From: Faecousia sp.
GTDB taxonomy: Bacteria > Bacillota > Clostridia > Oscillospirales > Oscillospiraceae
DNA length: 64,000 nt
Reading direction: 5' to 3'
NCBI GenBank assembly: GCA_029257335.1
Contig: JARIBV010000041.1
Location: forward strand, 1-64,000
The notes beneath the pieces were generated by a model that saw only the letters and a list, made by a program, of their open reading frames with translations, was not told where the DNA came from and did not search any database. Of the stretch, positions 1 through 8,035 are shown piece after piece (position 1 is the first letter of the stretch; every line of letters begins with the position of its first letter). The translations under genes and the position numbers were made by a program.

Positions 1-125
1 GCTGGCTTCTGCGGCCCTGCTGGATGGTGATGATCCTGAATAAAGATAAGCCGACCGGAGGCGAAATGGTACTTTCCGATCACAGCATCATACTGATTGA
101 CGCCATAACAGGCAAAGAGTTTTAG
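1..125 (+). CDS. 3' end of an unidentified protein (partial)
   Basis: The third forward frame is open from the window edge to a TAG at 123-125 and encodes about 40 C-terminal residues ending in 'LIDAITGKEF'. The other two forward frames close within 45 bases. I do not recognise the family. It lies 43 bases before a membrane-protein gene on the same strand, so it may be the last part of an upstream gene of the same operon, but that is inference. The short length makes even its coding status uncertain. Confidence 0.4.
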   Translation, partial: WLLRPCWMVMILNKDKPTGGEMVLSDHSIILIDAITGKEF

Positions 126-168
126 AAGTAAGCCTGTGCACACAAAATAGCGAAATGGGGGGAGACAT

Positions 169-945
169 ATGAATTCCTTTTTTAGGTCCTTATCCGTGGA
201 CCTGAAGCGAAGCATCGTTTCCAGATCTTTTGTGGTTATGGTTCTTCTGCTGTTTTTTATGCAGTTCCTGAATACAATCACTGAAACGACTACTCACATC
301 ATATCCATGTGTAGTTGGGAGAGCCTTTTGGACAGGGGATTTGATGGGAATTTTGGGGAGATGTTGTTCTGTATTGCGGCAACCGGTTATGCATGGAGCT
401 ACTGCGTAGATCAAAAATCCGGGTTCTTCCAGCAGGCAGTGCAGAGAGTCGGCATCCGCTCCTACTGCCTGTCCCGAATTGTCTGTGTGGCAGTATCCGC
501 ATTTCTGGCCACAGTGGTCTCTATGGGGCTGTTTGCCCTGTTTTCTGCGGCATTGACTTCCGAAAATGTAATTGACAAATCCTTTTATGGTGGCAATGGG
601 TATCTGGATCTGGTGGCACAGGGAAACTCTGGCTTATACTTTGTTGTTTTCAGTACACACATGGGGTTGACCTGCAGTGCCATCGCTTTGATGGGACTGG
701 CGGTGTCTGCCTACACCCCCAATACCTATATGACGGTTTTTACGCCTCTGCTTATCTCCATGCTTGTCCAGGCTGTGGACGGCATTGTGGGGATGCAGAC
801 GCAATGGAGCATGCACGGAATTTTAATCGGGGGTTCCAATTTTGGCAGTGCAATGGCCACCTTTGGGGTATGCTCCGTCCTGATTCTTTGCGCCATGGTC
901 CTGCTGGGAGATTTGTTCTATCACAGAGTGGAAAAGAGGCGGTAA
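169..945 (+). CDS. ABC-2-type membrane protein (probable transporter permease)
   Basis: The 258-residue protein has a basic N-terminus followed by about six hydrophobic segments (near residues 20-40, 65-80, 103-128, 155-180, 185-203 and 230-250), with no soluble domain. This is the layout of ABC-2-type permeases used for export of, or immunity to, peptides and drugs. The start is supported by GGGGGGAG seven bases before ATG. The next gene begins two bases after its stop and is also a membrane protein, so the two are probably translated together as a permease pair. No ATPase is visible nearby on this strand; it may lie upstream of the window. The substrate is unknown. Confidence 0.6.
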   Translation: MNSFFRSLSVDLKRSIVSRSFVVMVLLLFFMQFLNTITETTTHIISMCSWESLLDRGFDGNFGEMLFCIAATGYAWSYCVDQKSGFFQQAVQRVGIRSYCLSRIVCVAVSAFLATVVSMGLFALFSAALTSENVIDKSFYGGNGYLDLVAQGNSGLYFVVFSTHMGLTCSAIALMGLAVSAYTPNTYMTVFTPLLISMLVQAVDGIVGMQTQWSMHGILIGGSNFGSAMATFGVCSVLILCAMVLLGDLFYHRVEKRR

Positions 946-947
946 GT

Positions 948-1808
948 ATGACGGCATTAAAATGTTGCAAACTGAATCTGATGCAGTGGAGACTGCATCC
1001 TAAGTATCTTCTGTGCCTGACCTTTCTTGCACTGAATCTGTGGCAGCTGGTGCATGGGTTTGTTCCATATGCCCGTGCGGTGGGCGGTACCGTTTCTCCG
1101 TGGATCCTTCCCCTGCTGCCGGGGCATAGCTCCTCCTATGCGCTTACGATGCTGGCCTTTGTTCTGCTCATCAGTGACGCGCCGTTTCGCAATGCGCAGC
1201 AGCGGTTCGTGATTCAGCGGACGGGAAAGCGTCAGTGGGTCCTGGGGCAGATTCTTTATTTGTTTGTTCTGAGTGTGGTGTTCACCCTTGTGCTGTTTGT
1301 CTTTTCCTGGTTGGTCGTGCTGCCGGTACTGGAGTGGCAGACCGATTGGGGCGTGGTGATTGAGACAGCCGGCCGATATCCCGACGCCTATGGCAGCATG
1401 GGGGTGTTCCCGCCCATTACCTGCTCTCTGGATATTATGCTGGGCTGCACCGGCATGGAGGCCACCCTTTGGACCGTGGGGGTGCAGATTTTGGTCTGTT
1501 TCTTCCTTGGGCTGCTGGTGCTGGTGTGCAATCTCTACACCAATCGCTCCGTGGGCACCGCCCTGGCCACGGCTCTGGTGTTTCTGTCCTTCTTTGTTCG
1601 CACTGCCAGCTTTGAAGCGGAATATTTCCGGTATCTCAGCTGGATTTCCCCGATGTCCTGGTCGGATCGGAGCCTTATGGGCTTTACCAATATGTATCTG
1701 CCGCCCTATTCCTACGGCGTGTATATGCCCCTGATTTTGTGCACGGTCCTCATTGCGCTGGTGGTCACCACCATCCATCGCAAGGATGTGGACGGTTCCG
1801 AGAATTAG
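948..1808 (+). CDS. ABC-2-type membrane protein, second subunit
   Basis: I place the start at ATG 948, two bases after the previous stop, rather than at the in-frame 804 start, which lies inside the upstream gene. The 286-residue product starts with a short basic segment and has about six membrane spans, including ones near residues 20-40, 65-85, 105-130, 180-205, 208-222 and 260-280. Size, tight coupling and topology match the preceding protein, so the pair probably forms a membrane complex of an ABC exporter. A bidirectional terminator hairpin follows 18 bases downstream. The family could not be pinned down further by eye. Confidence 0.6.
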   Translation: MTALKCCKLNLMQWRLHPKYLLCLTFLALNLWQLVHGFVPYARAVGGTVSPWILPLLPGHSSSYALTMLAFVLLISDAPFRNAQQRFVIQRTGKRQWVLGQILYLFVLSVVFTLVLFVFSWLVVLPVLEWQTDWGVVIETAGRYPDAYGSMGVFPPITCSLDIMLGCTGMEATLWTVGVQILVCFFLGLLVLVCNLYTNRSVGTALATALVFLSFFVRTASFEAEYFRYLSWISPMSWSDRSLMGFTNMYLPPYSYGVYMPLILCTVLIALVVTTIHRKDVDGSEN

Positions 1809-1825
1809 GTCCTTATCAAAGAAAA

Positions 1826-1868
1826 ACACCTGACGGCCCATGAGACATCATGGAGGTCAGGTGTTTTT
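1826..1868. terminator. Bidirectional intrinsic terminator
   Basis: The arms ACACCTGAC (1826-1834) and GTCAGGTGT (1856-1864) pair perfectly, with an inner CCATGA/TCATGG stem. A-runs on the left and T-runs on the right let it stop transcription of the convergent genes ending at 1808 and 1893. Confidence 0.85.
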
Positions 1869-1892
1869 TATGGATTCAGGCGGGAGTTGGCA

Positions 1893-2522
1893 TTAAGTCA
1901 GCTCCTGTTTTTCATAGAACCGGATGGACAGATACCAGGACAGGGCATACAGAGCGGCAGATACTGCAAAAACAGCCGCAGGAGCACCGGACAGAGAGAA
2001 GGAGGTCAGGGCGCCGCCATCCAGCAGGAAGGACAGAAACACGCTTCCTCCGCACACCAGACAGATCATCACAAAATATGCAATTCTGCCTTTTTCCACC
2101 CCCAGTTTGAACACAAAGGGCAGCACCAGAGCCGCTGCCAGCAGGGACGAAGAGAGCATCAGCAACAGGATCATGGCATAGCGTTTGATGTGGTCGGGGC
2201 TGCTCCAATCCACCCCGGTGGCCTGGGCGGCGGCAGTCAGGACAAAGCACCCCAGCAGGGCAAACAGCCCCATGAGATATTTGGCACTGACCAGCTGGGC
2301 CTTGCTGTAGGGCAGAGCAGCGCAGTAGCTGCTCCATTTGCTGCGCTCGTCATAGGCCAGCAGAGTCACGGGGAGCATACTCATATACAGGGGGGGATAG
2401 AACACAAAAAACAGGTTCCCCGGCATCATAAGAGACAGCCCCACAAATACCAGACACAGCACCAGAAAGGCTTTGCAGTATTTTATCGCCATGTACCATT
2501 CCTTTTTTAACAGACCTTTCAT
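1893..2522 (-). CDS. ABC-2 transporter permease of a YtrA-type operon
   Basis: The 209-residue protein starts at the ATG ending at 2522 ('MKGLLKKEWYMAIKYCK'), one base after the stop of the ATPase gene. The longer tracked ORF reads back into that gene. It has about six membrane spans arranged as in small ABC-2 permeases of the bacitracin/YtrC type, and the 'LLKKEWYM' opening is typical of those proteins. With the upstream ATPase and GntR regulator it forms a three-gene operon. The likely role is export of, or resistance to, a small hydrophobic or cell-wall-active molecule; the substrate cannot be read from the sequence. Confidence 0.75.
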   Translation of the reverse strand: MKGLLKKEWYMAIKYCKAFLVLCLVFVGLSLMMPGNLFFVFYPPLYMSMLPVTLLAYDERSKWSSYCAALPYSKAQLVSAKYLMGLFALLGCFVLTAAAQATGVDWSSPDHIKRYAMILLLMLSSSLLAAALVLPFVFKLGVEKGRIAYFVMICLVCGGSVFLSFLLDGGALTSFSLSGAPAAVFAVSAALYALSWYLSIRFYEKQELT

Positions 2523-2523
2523 C

Positions 2524-3366
2524 CTAACCAACCTCCTTTGCCATGGCCACAAACAGCTCCTCAATGGTGATGGGGCTGGGCTTCCACTGGGCGGGCACAG
2601 CCCCTCGCAGCACCACCGCATCCACCCCATAGGCCGATTCTTTCTTGGATTTCACCGCCGAAGCCGGAAGCTGGGAAAGCTCCTGACGGGTGCAGTGAAG
2701 CAGACCATACTGGGCCGTAAGAACATCCTTTTCCTCACACAGTAGCAGCTTTCCCCGATGCACGAAAGTGATGTAGTCGCACAGCTTTTCCAAATCGCTG
2801 ACGATGTGAGAGGAAATCAGGACGGAATGGGTCTCGTCTCGTGTGAAGTCATACAAAAGCTCCACCACCTGATTCCGAGCCACCGGGTCCAGCCCGTTGG
2901 TGGCCTCGTCCAGCAGGAGCAGCTTGGGGTGATGGGACAGGGCCACGGCAATGCCCAGCTTCATTTTGGTGCCCCGGGAAAAGTCCTTGAAGGCCCTGTC
3001 GGCAGGGATGGACAGAGAGCGCAGCAGCCGGTCATAGACAGCAGCGTCCCAGTTCCGGAAGGTACCGGCCATGATGGCACCCACCTGACTGGTGTTGAGA
3101 CATTCGGGAAGCCCCACCTCGTCAGGGACAACGCCGATTTCCTCCTTGGTAAGCCGCAGGTTTTCCTTCTGGTCTCTGCCCAGAATGGTGATGGTGCCGC
3201 CGTCGGGGTGAAGCATATTCAGAATCAGCTTCAAAATGGTGCTTTTTCCCGCGCCGTTTTCCCCGATCAGACCCATAATGCAGCCCTGAGGCAGGGTGAG
3301 GTTCAGGGGCTCCAGACGAAATCCGGGGAAGGATTTTGTGAGATTCTTCAGTTCCAGTGCGTTCAT
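2524..3366 (-). CDS. ABC transporter ATP-binding protein
   Basis: A nucleotide-binding domain fills roughly residues 1-215 of 280: Walker A 'GENGAGKS', a degenerate signature loop around 'FSRGTKMKLGIAVAL', Walker B 'LLLLDEATNGLD' and the switch histidine in 'LISSHIVSD'. The C-terminal 60 residues form the small accessory region usual in drug and peptide exporter ATPases. The ATG at 3366 overlaps the stop of the GntR gene by four bases (ATGA), so translation is coupled. It should energise the 209-residue permease downstream. The signature 'SRGTKMK' replaces the usual SGGQ, which is normal in this exporter subfamily. Confidence 0.9.
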   Translation of the reverse strand: MNALELKNLTKSFPGFRLEPLNLTLPQGCIMGLIGENGAGKSTILKLILNMLHPDGGTITILGRDQKENLRLTKEEIGVVPDEVGLPECLNTSQVGAIMAGTFRNWDAAVYDRLLRSLSIPADRAFKDFSRGTKMKLGIAVALSHHPKLLLLDEATNGLDPVARNQVVELLYDFTRDETHSVLISSHIVSDLEKLCDYITFVHRGKLLLCEEKDVLTAQYGLLHCTRQELSQLPASAVKSKKESAYGVDAVVLRGAVPAQWKPSPITIEELFVAMAKEVG

Positions 3367-3740
3367 TTCGAGTCCTCCAATCCAAATTCCACCATTTCCA
3401 GCACATCCTGACGGCTCAGATGACAGCACGAAGCCAGCTGAGCGATCTGTTCAATGTGGAATTCGATTTTTTTGAAAGTTTCTTCCCGGAGCAGTTCCAC
3501 ATTCTTCGGCGCCACATAGCACCCCTTGCCTGGAAGGGTATAGAGGAAGCCCTCCTTTTCCAGTTCGTCATAGGCTCTTTTGGTGGTGATGAAGCTGATT
3601 CGGAGGTCTTTGGCCAACCCCCGGATCGAGGGGAGCATCTCATGCTCCTGCAAGGCGCCGCCGATGATCTGGGCCTTGATCTGGGTGTAGATCTGGTCGT
3701 AAATGGGGGTTCCGCTTTTGTTGTCAATGAGAATGTCCAC
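3363..3740 (-). CDS. GntR-family transcriptional regulator (YtrA subfamily)
   Basis: The 125-residue protein has the GntR winged helix in residues 1-75 ('GTPIYDQIYTQIKAQI', 'LPSIRGLAKDLRIS', 'ELEKEGFLYTLPGKGCYVA') and only a short helical tail. That is the YtrA layout, in which no large effector domain is present. The start is GTG with AAGGG seven bases upstream; an out-of-frame ATG just before it is not used. The gene heads an operon with an ATPase and a permease, as in ytr-type systems. A perfect 11-bp inverted repeat overlaps its -10 box, so autorepression is likely and would be relieved by an envelope-active signal. The signal is unknown. Confidence 0.9.
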   Translation of the reverse strand: MDILIDNKSGTPIYDQIYTQIKAQIIGGALQEHEMLPSIRGLAKDLRISFITTKRAYDELEKEGFLYTLPGKGCYVAPKNVELLREETFKKIEFHIEQIAQLASCCHLSRQDVLEMVEFGLEDSK

Positions 3741-3756
3741 AGCATCCCTTCTTTCT

Positions 3757-3800
3757 AAACTGTATATGCGTATTATATACAGTTTATACAGTTATGTCAA
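3757..3800 (-). promoter_or_regulatory. Promoter of the GntR-ABC operon with palindromic operator
   Basis: Read on the minus strand, TTGACA (3795-3800), a 17-base spacer and TATAAT (3772-3777) form a consensus promoter. The arms AAACTGTATAT and ATATACAGTTT (3757-3785, spacer seven bases) are a perfect inverted repeat covering the -10 box and the start point, as expected for repression by the first gene of the operon. Confidence 0.85.
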
Positions 3801-3821
3801 TCCCAATTTGATCTTTGCGGC

Positions 3822-3864
3822 AAAAAAAGGAGTGTACCGAAACTTTCGATACACTCCCATTTTT
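3822..3864 (-). terminator. Intrinsic terminator after the GNAT gene
   Basis: GGAGTGTACCGAAA and TTTCGATACACTCC (3829-3857) pair with one mismatch around a single-base loop. Runs of seven A on the left and six T on the right flank it, so it works for the minus-strand gene ending at 3913 and could act in both directions. Confidence 0.8.
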
Positions 3865-3912
3865 TATCCTCTGTTGAAACAGTCCGAATCTGTCCCACAG
3901 ACCAGATTATTT

Positions 3913-4410
3913 TCAGGTCTCTTTGACCCACTTTCCATAGACCTGGGAACCAAGGGCTTCCGAATCACACAGATGGGCATAGCCCAGTTTTTCCAGAAGC
4001 CCAATGCTGGCCCTGTTCTCCGGCTCCGTAAAGCTGATAAATTCCCAATCCGGATAAGCTGCATGCAGCTCCTGTATCAGCAGGGACAGAGCTTCAAAGG
4101 CATAGCCTTTCCGATGGTGCCGATAAGAGAAGGTGTATCCCAGAGAGATACAGCCGTCATTGGGCATCACAAGGATCTCTCCCACCATTTCATCGGAATC
4201 TTTCAAAGCAACCGCAAGCATACAGTCCGAGCGGACCGAAATTTCGTCATGTTTTCGCCGCTTTACCAGATCACGGATCTCTTCCGGCTGCTTCACCTGC
4301 CCACGCTGATAGCGGGCGCATTGTTCGTTGTTGCGATAGTCGTGGATGATGGGGATATCTTTGTCTTCCACATTGCGGAGAATTAGTCGCTCCGTTTCGT
4401 AAAACTTCAT
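3913..4410 (-). CDS. GNAT-family N-acetyltransferase
   Basis: The 165-residue protein has the RimJ/RimL-like GNAT layout: 'ETERLILRNVEDKDIP' for the first strand, 'SLGYTFSYRHHRKGYAFEAL' covering strand 4 and the acetyl-CoA loop (with 'RKGYA' in place of RGxGxA), and 'PENRASIGLLEKLGYA' for the C-terminal motif. It transfers an acetyl group from acetyl-CoA to an amine that cannot be named here. ATG 4410 is preferred over TTG 4413 because AGGAGG is better spaced. It starts 31 bases after coaX, so it may be the last gene of the panT-coaX operon. Confidence 0.85.
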   Translation of the reverse strand: MKFYETERLILRNVEDKDIPIIHDYRNNEQCARYQRGQVKQPEEIRDLVKRRKHDEISVRSDCMLAVALKDSDEMVGEILVMPNDGCISLGYTFSYRHHRKGYAFEALSLLIQELHAAYPDWEFISFTEPENRASIGLLEKLGYAHLCDSEALGSQVYGKWVKET

Positions 4411-4441
4411 CAACGCTCCTCCTTGTTGGCAGCTCTGAAAA

Positions 4442-5209
4442 TCAGGGGCAGTTTTTCCGATAAATGAGCATCAGGCCTTTGAGCAGCAGATCATCGTCCA
4501 GAATCAGCTTCGTTTTGCACAGAGGAGCCACCAGAGAGGCCAGGCCGCCGGTGGCAATGACGGTGCAGGGCTGGCCCAGCTCCTCCTGAATCCGGGTCAC
4601 AATGCCGTCGATCATGGAGGCGTTGCCGTGCATAATGCCGCTTTTGATGCATTCCACGGTGTTGGTACCGATGACCTTTTTGGGCGGGTCAAAGGAGATC
4701 CGGGGCAGCTGGGAGGTGCGGCTGGCCAGAGCATCGGTAGCCACTGCCATGCCGGTGGTGATGAGGCCTCCCAGATAGTTGTGGTTTGCGTCGATGACGG
4801 AGAAGGTGGTGGCGGTGCCCATATCCACGATAATCATGGGAGAGGGGTAGTTGTGGATACCGGCCACGGCATCCACAACCAGATCACTTCCCAGCTGGGC
4901 AGGGTTGTCGATGCGGATGCTGAGACCGGTCTTGATCCCCGGCCCCACCACCATGGGTTTCACGCCGCAGTATTTCTCAATGGCCCGTTTGAAGGTATTG
5001 GTCACCGTAGGCACCACAGAGGACACGATGGCCCCCTCAATCTGCTCCCGACTCAGACGGTGCATATCCAGGGCAGTTCGGATGGTGACGGCATATTCCA
5101 GGTCGGTAGCCCGATGATTGGTGCATACACGCTCCTGAAACAAAATCCGGTTGTCCTCAAAGCAACCCATGACAATGTTGGTATTTCCGATATCCACAGC
5201 TAAAATCAT
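4442..5209 (-). CDS. coaX: Type III pantothenate kinase
   Basis: CoaX phosphorylates pantothenate with ATP, the first step of coenzyme A synthesis. The 255-residue length is normal. The ASKHA phosphate motifs are visible: 'AVDIGNTNIVMG' at the N-terminus, 'GSDLVVDAVAG' near residue 105 and 'IIVDMGTATTFSVID' near 125, with 'ATGGLA' near 230. The start is the ATG at 5209, because the tracked extension runs into the neighbouring gene. It lies eight bases after a PanT-like ECF S component, and the next CoA gene, coaBC, is divergent from the pair. The context therefore links uptake and activation of the vitamin. Confidence 0.95.
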   Translation of the reverse strand: MILAVDIGNTNIVMGCFEDNRILFQERVCTNHRATDLEYAVTIRTALDMHRLSREQIEGAIVSSVVPTVTNTFKRAIEKYCGVKPMVVGPGIKTGLSIRIDNPAQLGSDLVVDAVAGIHNYPSPMIIVDMGTATTFSVIDANHNYLGGLITTGMAVATDALASRTSQLPRISFDPPKKVIGTNTVECIKSGIMHGNASMIDGIVTRIQEELGQPCTVIATGGLASLVAPLCKTKLILDDDLLLKGLMLIYRKNCP

Positions 5210-5217
5210 ACGATTGA

Positions 5218-5859
5218 TTACTCCTTTATTACATGGGCGTGGCGCAGAGCCGAGCAAACACCGGTGGAGATGATGCCGGCCACCACAGCCTCCGTGGTGC
5301 CGTTGATGAGCACCACAGACAGAACGATTCCAAGAACGGCTTCATACGCCACGGCCTTGGCGGCGGCATAGGCAGTGCCGAAGAACAGATAGATCATGCT
5401 CATGACCAAAATGGTATTGGTGAGGGACCCGGCCACGCCGCCCACCAGATAGCCCACCGAGGGGGCCTTCTGCCGGGTCAGCCTGCGGATGCCCTTGTTT
5501 ACAAAATAGGGGACCACGCCCACCAGGATCCGGGGGACGAAGCACACCACCAGGGCCAGAGGACTGCCCCCCAGACCCTCGCCCATGGAGACAAAGGGGG
5601 AGAAGCAGAAGGAGGTGAGGCCGGGCTGGGTGGTATTGTCAATGAAGCTGGTGAGGCCAAAGACGAAGCCCAGAAATCCCCCATACTTGGGGCCCAGAAG
5701 CAGGGACCCCACAATGACGGGGATATGCACGGTGGTGGCCTGCACGCCTAAAAACGGCAGCTTGATATAGCCCACATAGGGAAGATTGGCCAGCAGGAGA
5801 ATGAGGGCGGTCAGCAGCGCCAGCTGGACCAGGGTACGGGTTTTGCTGTTTTGTTTCAT
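5218..5859 (-). CDS. ECF transporter S component, probably for pantothenate
   Basis: The 213-residue integral membrane protein has about six spans and the ECF S-component pattern 'TTVHIPVIVGSLLLGPKYG' followed by 'GFVFGLTSF', typical of the FolT/PanT-like group. Such proteins bind a vitamin and borrow a shared EcfA-EcfA'-EcfT energising unit, which is present at 47.1-49.7 kb of this window. Pantothenate is inferred as the substrate because coaX follows after eight bases and coaBC is divergent. A different vitamin remains possible. GGAGG seven bases before the ATG supports the start. A roughly 125-base structured leader lies upstream. Confidence 0.85.
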   Translation of the reverse strand: MKQNSKTRTLVQLALLTALILLLANLPYVGYIKLPFLGVQATTVHIPVIVGSLLLGPKYGGFLGFVFGLTSFIDNTTQPGLTSFCFSPFVSMGEGLGGSPLALVVCFVPRILVGVVPYFVNKGIRRLTRQKAPSVGYLVGGVAGSLTNTILVMSMIYLFFGTAYAAAKAVAYEAVLGIVLSVVLINGTTEAVVAGIISTGVCSALRHAHVIKE

Positions 5860-5867
5860 GATGAAAC

Positions 5868-5997
5868 CTCCAAAATGTTATTATTCCTCCGAAGAGGGTA
5901 CAATACATAAGGCCTTGGCACCACTCCGGAAGCGGTCGAGTTTCGGGAGAATACTCGCAAATGCTCCGGCCCAATGCCTTAGCCCAGGGCCATTATA
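5868..5997 (-). promoter_or_regulatory. Promoter and structured leader of the panT-like gene
   Basis: On the minus strand a TATAAT box sits at 5992-5997 without a clear -35 box. The transcript would carry about 125 bases before the gene. Within it TAAGGC pairs with GCCTTA near the gene end, CCGGA with TCCGG inside that, and GCGAGT with ACTCG innermost. This nested fold looks like a cis-regulatory RNA, but it matches no riboswitch consensus I know. Confidence 0.4.
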
Positions 5998-6120
5998 TCA
6001 TAAGTTCTAAAAATTTCTATAGCTTTCCGAAAATTTACATGGTATGATAAAGAAAAACGGTCTCTTTGCAAAGGACCGTGCAACGGCGGGCTGGAAAGCC
6101 CAGGAAAGGGAGAAACAACC

Positions 6121-7311
6121 ATGTTAGCCAACAAAACTGTGGTATTGGGGGTCACCGGCAGCATCGCCGCCTATAAGATGCCCAATCTTGCCCGGATGCT
6201 GAAGAAGCTCCACTGCGATGTGCAGGTGCTGATGACCCGAAATGCCTGTAATTTTATCAATCCCATTGCCTTTGAGACCCTCACGGGGACCAAGTGCCTC
6301 ATTGACACCTTTGACCGGAACTTTCAGTATTCTGTGGAGCATGTGGCCCTGGCCAAGCGGGCGGATGTGGTTCTGGTGGCGCCGGCCTCTGCCAATGTGA
6401 TCGGAAAGATCGCCGGGGGCATTGCCGACGACATGCTGACCACCACGGTGATGGCCTGCCCCTGTAAGAAGATCATTGCCCCGGCCATGAATCACAATAT
6501 GTTCCACAACCCCATTGTGCAGGAAAACCTGGACAAGCTCCGCCGCCATGGCTATGAGATCCTGGCCCCGGACCGGGGAATGCTGGCAAACGGCGACACG
6601 GGGGACGGAAGAATGCCGGAGGAATCCGTGCTGCTGCACCATATTTTGAAGGAAATCGCCTTCCCCAAGGATTTGGCCGGGAAGAAGATCCTGGTGACCG
6701 CCGGAGCCACCCGGGAGCCTCTGGACCCGGTGCGGTTCCTCACCAACCACTCCACGGGAAAAATGGGCTGCGCCCTGGCCCGGGCCGCCATACTGCGGGG
6801 GGCAGAGGTCACCCTGGTCCACGGACATATGGAGGTTCCCGCCCCACTGGGGGGCAAGACCGTTCCCGTGACCACGGCCCAGGAGATGTTTGAGGCCGTC
6901 ACCGCCCTGGCTCCTCAGCAGGATATCATCATCAAGGCCGCCGCCGTGGCGGACTATACCCCGGTGACCACGGCAGACTCCAAGATGAAAAAGCAGGACG
7001 GCCAGCTGACCATTGCCCTGAATCGCACCCGGGACATTCTGGCCTATCTGGGTCAGAACAAGAAAGAACACCAGATTTTGTGCGGATTTTCCATGGAAAC
7101 GGACCATGTGCTGGAAAATTCCACAAAGAAATTGACCAGTAAACACTGCGACATGATCTGTGCCAACTCCCTGCGTCAGCAGGGGGCGGGCTTCGGCACG
7201 GACACCAATGTGATCACCCTCATTACCCGGCAGGGAGCCAGGGAGCTGCCTTTGCAATCCAAGGACCAGGCGGCCCATGAAATTCTCAATGCCCTTTTGA
7301 CCCTAAAATAA
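6121..7311 (+). CDS. coaBC: Bifunctional phosphopantothenoylcysteine decarboxylase / phosphopantothenate-cysteine ligase
   Basis: CoaBC joins cysteine to 4'-phosphopantothenate and decarboxylates the product, two consecutive steps of coenzyme A synthesis. The FMN-binding CoaC half (about residues 1-180) shows 'GVTGSIAAYKM', 'VAPASANVIGKIAGG' and 'APAMNHNMF'. The CoaB half starts near 185 with 'ILVTAGATREPLDPVRFLTNH' and includes 'ADYTPV' and the 'KMKK' region. At 396 residues it is full length. GGGAG lies about ten bases before ATG. It is divergent from panT-coaX. Short hairpins (CGGTC...GACCG, GGGCT...AGCCC) occur in its leader at 6058-6100. Confidence 0.95.
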   Translation: MLANKTVVLGVTGSIAAYKMPNLARMLKKLHCDVQVLMTRNACNFINPIAFETLTGTKCLIDTFDRNFQYSVEHVALAKRADVVLVAPASANVIGKIAGGIADDMLTTTVMACPCKKIIAPAMNHNMFHNPIVQENLDKLRRHGYEILAPDRGMLANGDTGDGRMPEESVLLHHILKEIAFPKDLAGKKILVTAGATREPLDPVRFLTNHSTGKMGCALARAAILRGAEVTLVHGHMEVPAPLGGKTVPVTTAQEMFEAVTALAPQQDIIIKAAAVADYTPVTTADSKMKKQDGQLTIALNRTRDILAYLGQNKKEHQILCGFSMETDHVLENSTKKLTSKHCDMICANSLRQQGAGFGTDTNVITLITRQGARELPLQSKDQAAHEILNALLTLK

Positions 7312-7363
7312 GGAAACGGCATTCTGAATCCGAATGTCATTTGGAAACCGACGAACGGCAAAG

Positions 7364-7398
7364 CGGGAGCGCATCGAAGAAAATTCGATGCGCTCCCG
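7364..7398. terminator. Strong hairpin after coaBC, terminator-like
   Basis: CGGGAGCGCATCGAA and TTCGATGCGCTCCCG form a perfect 15-bp stem with a five-base loop. There is no good T-run on either side, so it may be a weak terminator or an RNA-stabilising hairpin between the convergent coaBC and GNAT remnant. Confidence 0.5.
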
Positions 7399-7433
7399 TT
7401 CCGCATCCAAATCACCGGGCAGACGAAAGGGCC

Positions 7434-7871
7434 TTAGAAGCGGAATACCACAGTATCCTGCCACCGCTCCTGGTTTCCCTCATCCCTGCCGGTGATGCAG
7501 CCTCCCATGTGCGCATAAAAGCCCTGAAACCCATGGGCCTCACCATATTGCCGGACGAAGGAAAAGGCCAGCTTTCCTATGCTATGCTTCTGGGCCTCCG
7601 GCAGAAGATATAAGGAATAGAGAATCAGAACCAGCTCTTTCTTTCAGGTCAGGTAGCCCACTGGAATTTCGTTTTGCCGGATAAAATAGTGGTCAAATTT
7701 GGGGTTTCGGATTCGGAGCAGGTCCCGTTCCTTGTGCCAGGCATAATCGAATCGGTCGATCATGTCATCGGGGTAAATGCCACGGTAAGCAGAGGCCCAG
7801 GCTTTCTGGCGAAGCTGTCCCAGGGTGTCTGCCTGTGATTCTTTCACAGGCACAAAATCAACAGGGTTCAT
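7434..7871 (-). pseudogene. GNAT acetyltransferase remnant with in-frame stop
   Basis: From the ATG at 7871 (GGAGG seven bases upstream) the frame encodes a typical small GNAT enzyme: 'RQKAWASAYRGIYPDDMID', 'FDYAWHKERDLLRI', 'NEIPVGYL'. A TGA then stops it at 7644. The same frame continues with clear family sequence, 'LYSLYLLPEAQKHSIGKLAF' and 'YGEAHGFQGFYAHMGG', to a TAA at 7434. The acetyl-CoA loop is altered (QKHSIG for QxxGIG), and the usual segment between the 'GFQGF' strand and 'YAHMGG' is missing, so there is a deletion as well as the stop. I read this as a decayed gene rather than a functional short one. Confidence 0.75.
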
Positions 7872-8035
7872 GATCATACCTCCATACTCCGTGCAGCATG
7901 GCCGCCGTCGGAGAAATTCCAACACAGTAGCACATAGAGGCTCCGCTGTAAACAGGCTTCCAACCCAAATCACCCATCGCCCCAACGAAAAACAGGGGCC
8001 CATTTTTGTGAACTGTGCTGAAAATGGGAAGGAGA

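Noticed and set aside
5868-5997. T-box, THF, TPP or cobalamin riboswitch before the panT-like gene
   Set aside because: None of the conserved boxes of these classes could be found in the leader, although GGAGTGGTGCC superficially recalls a T-box.
7644-7646. In-frame TGA in the GNAT gene as a selenocysteine codon
   Set aside because: The position is not a catalytic or cysteine site in GNAT enzymes, no SECIS-like hairpin is evident, and the gene has other damage.
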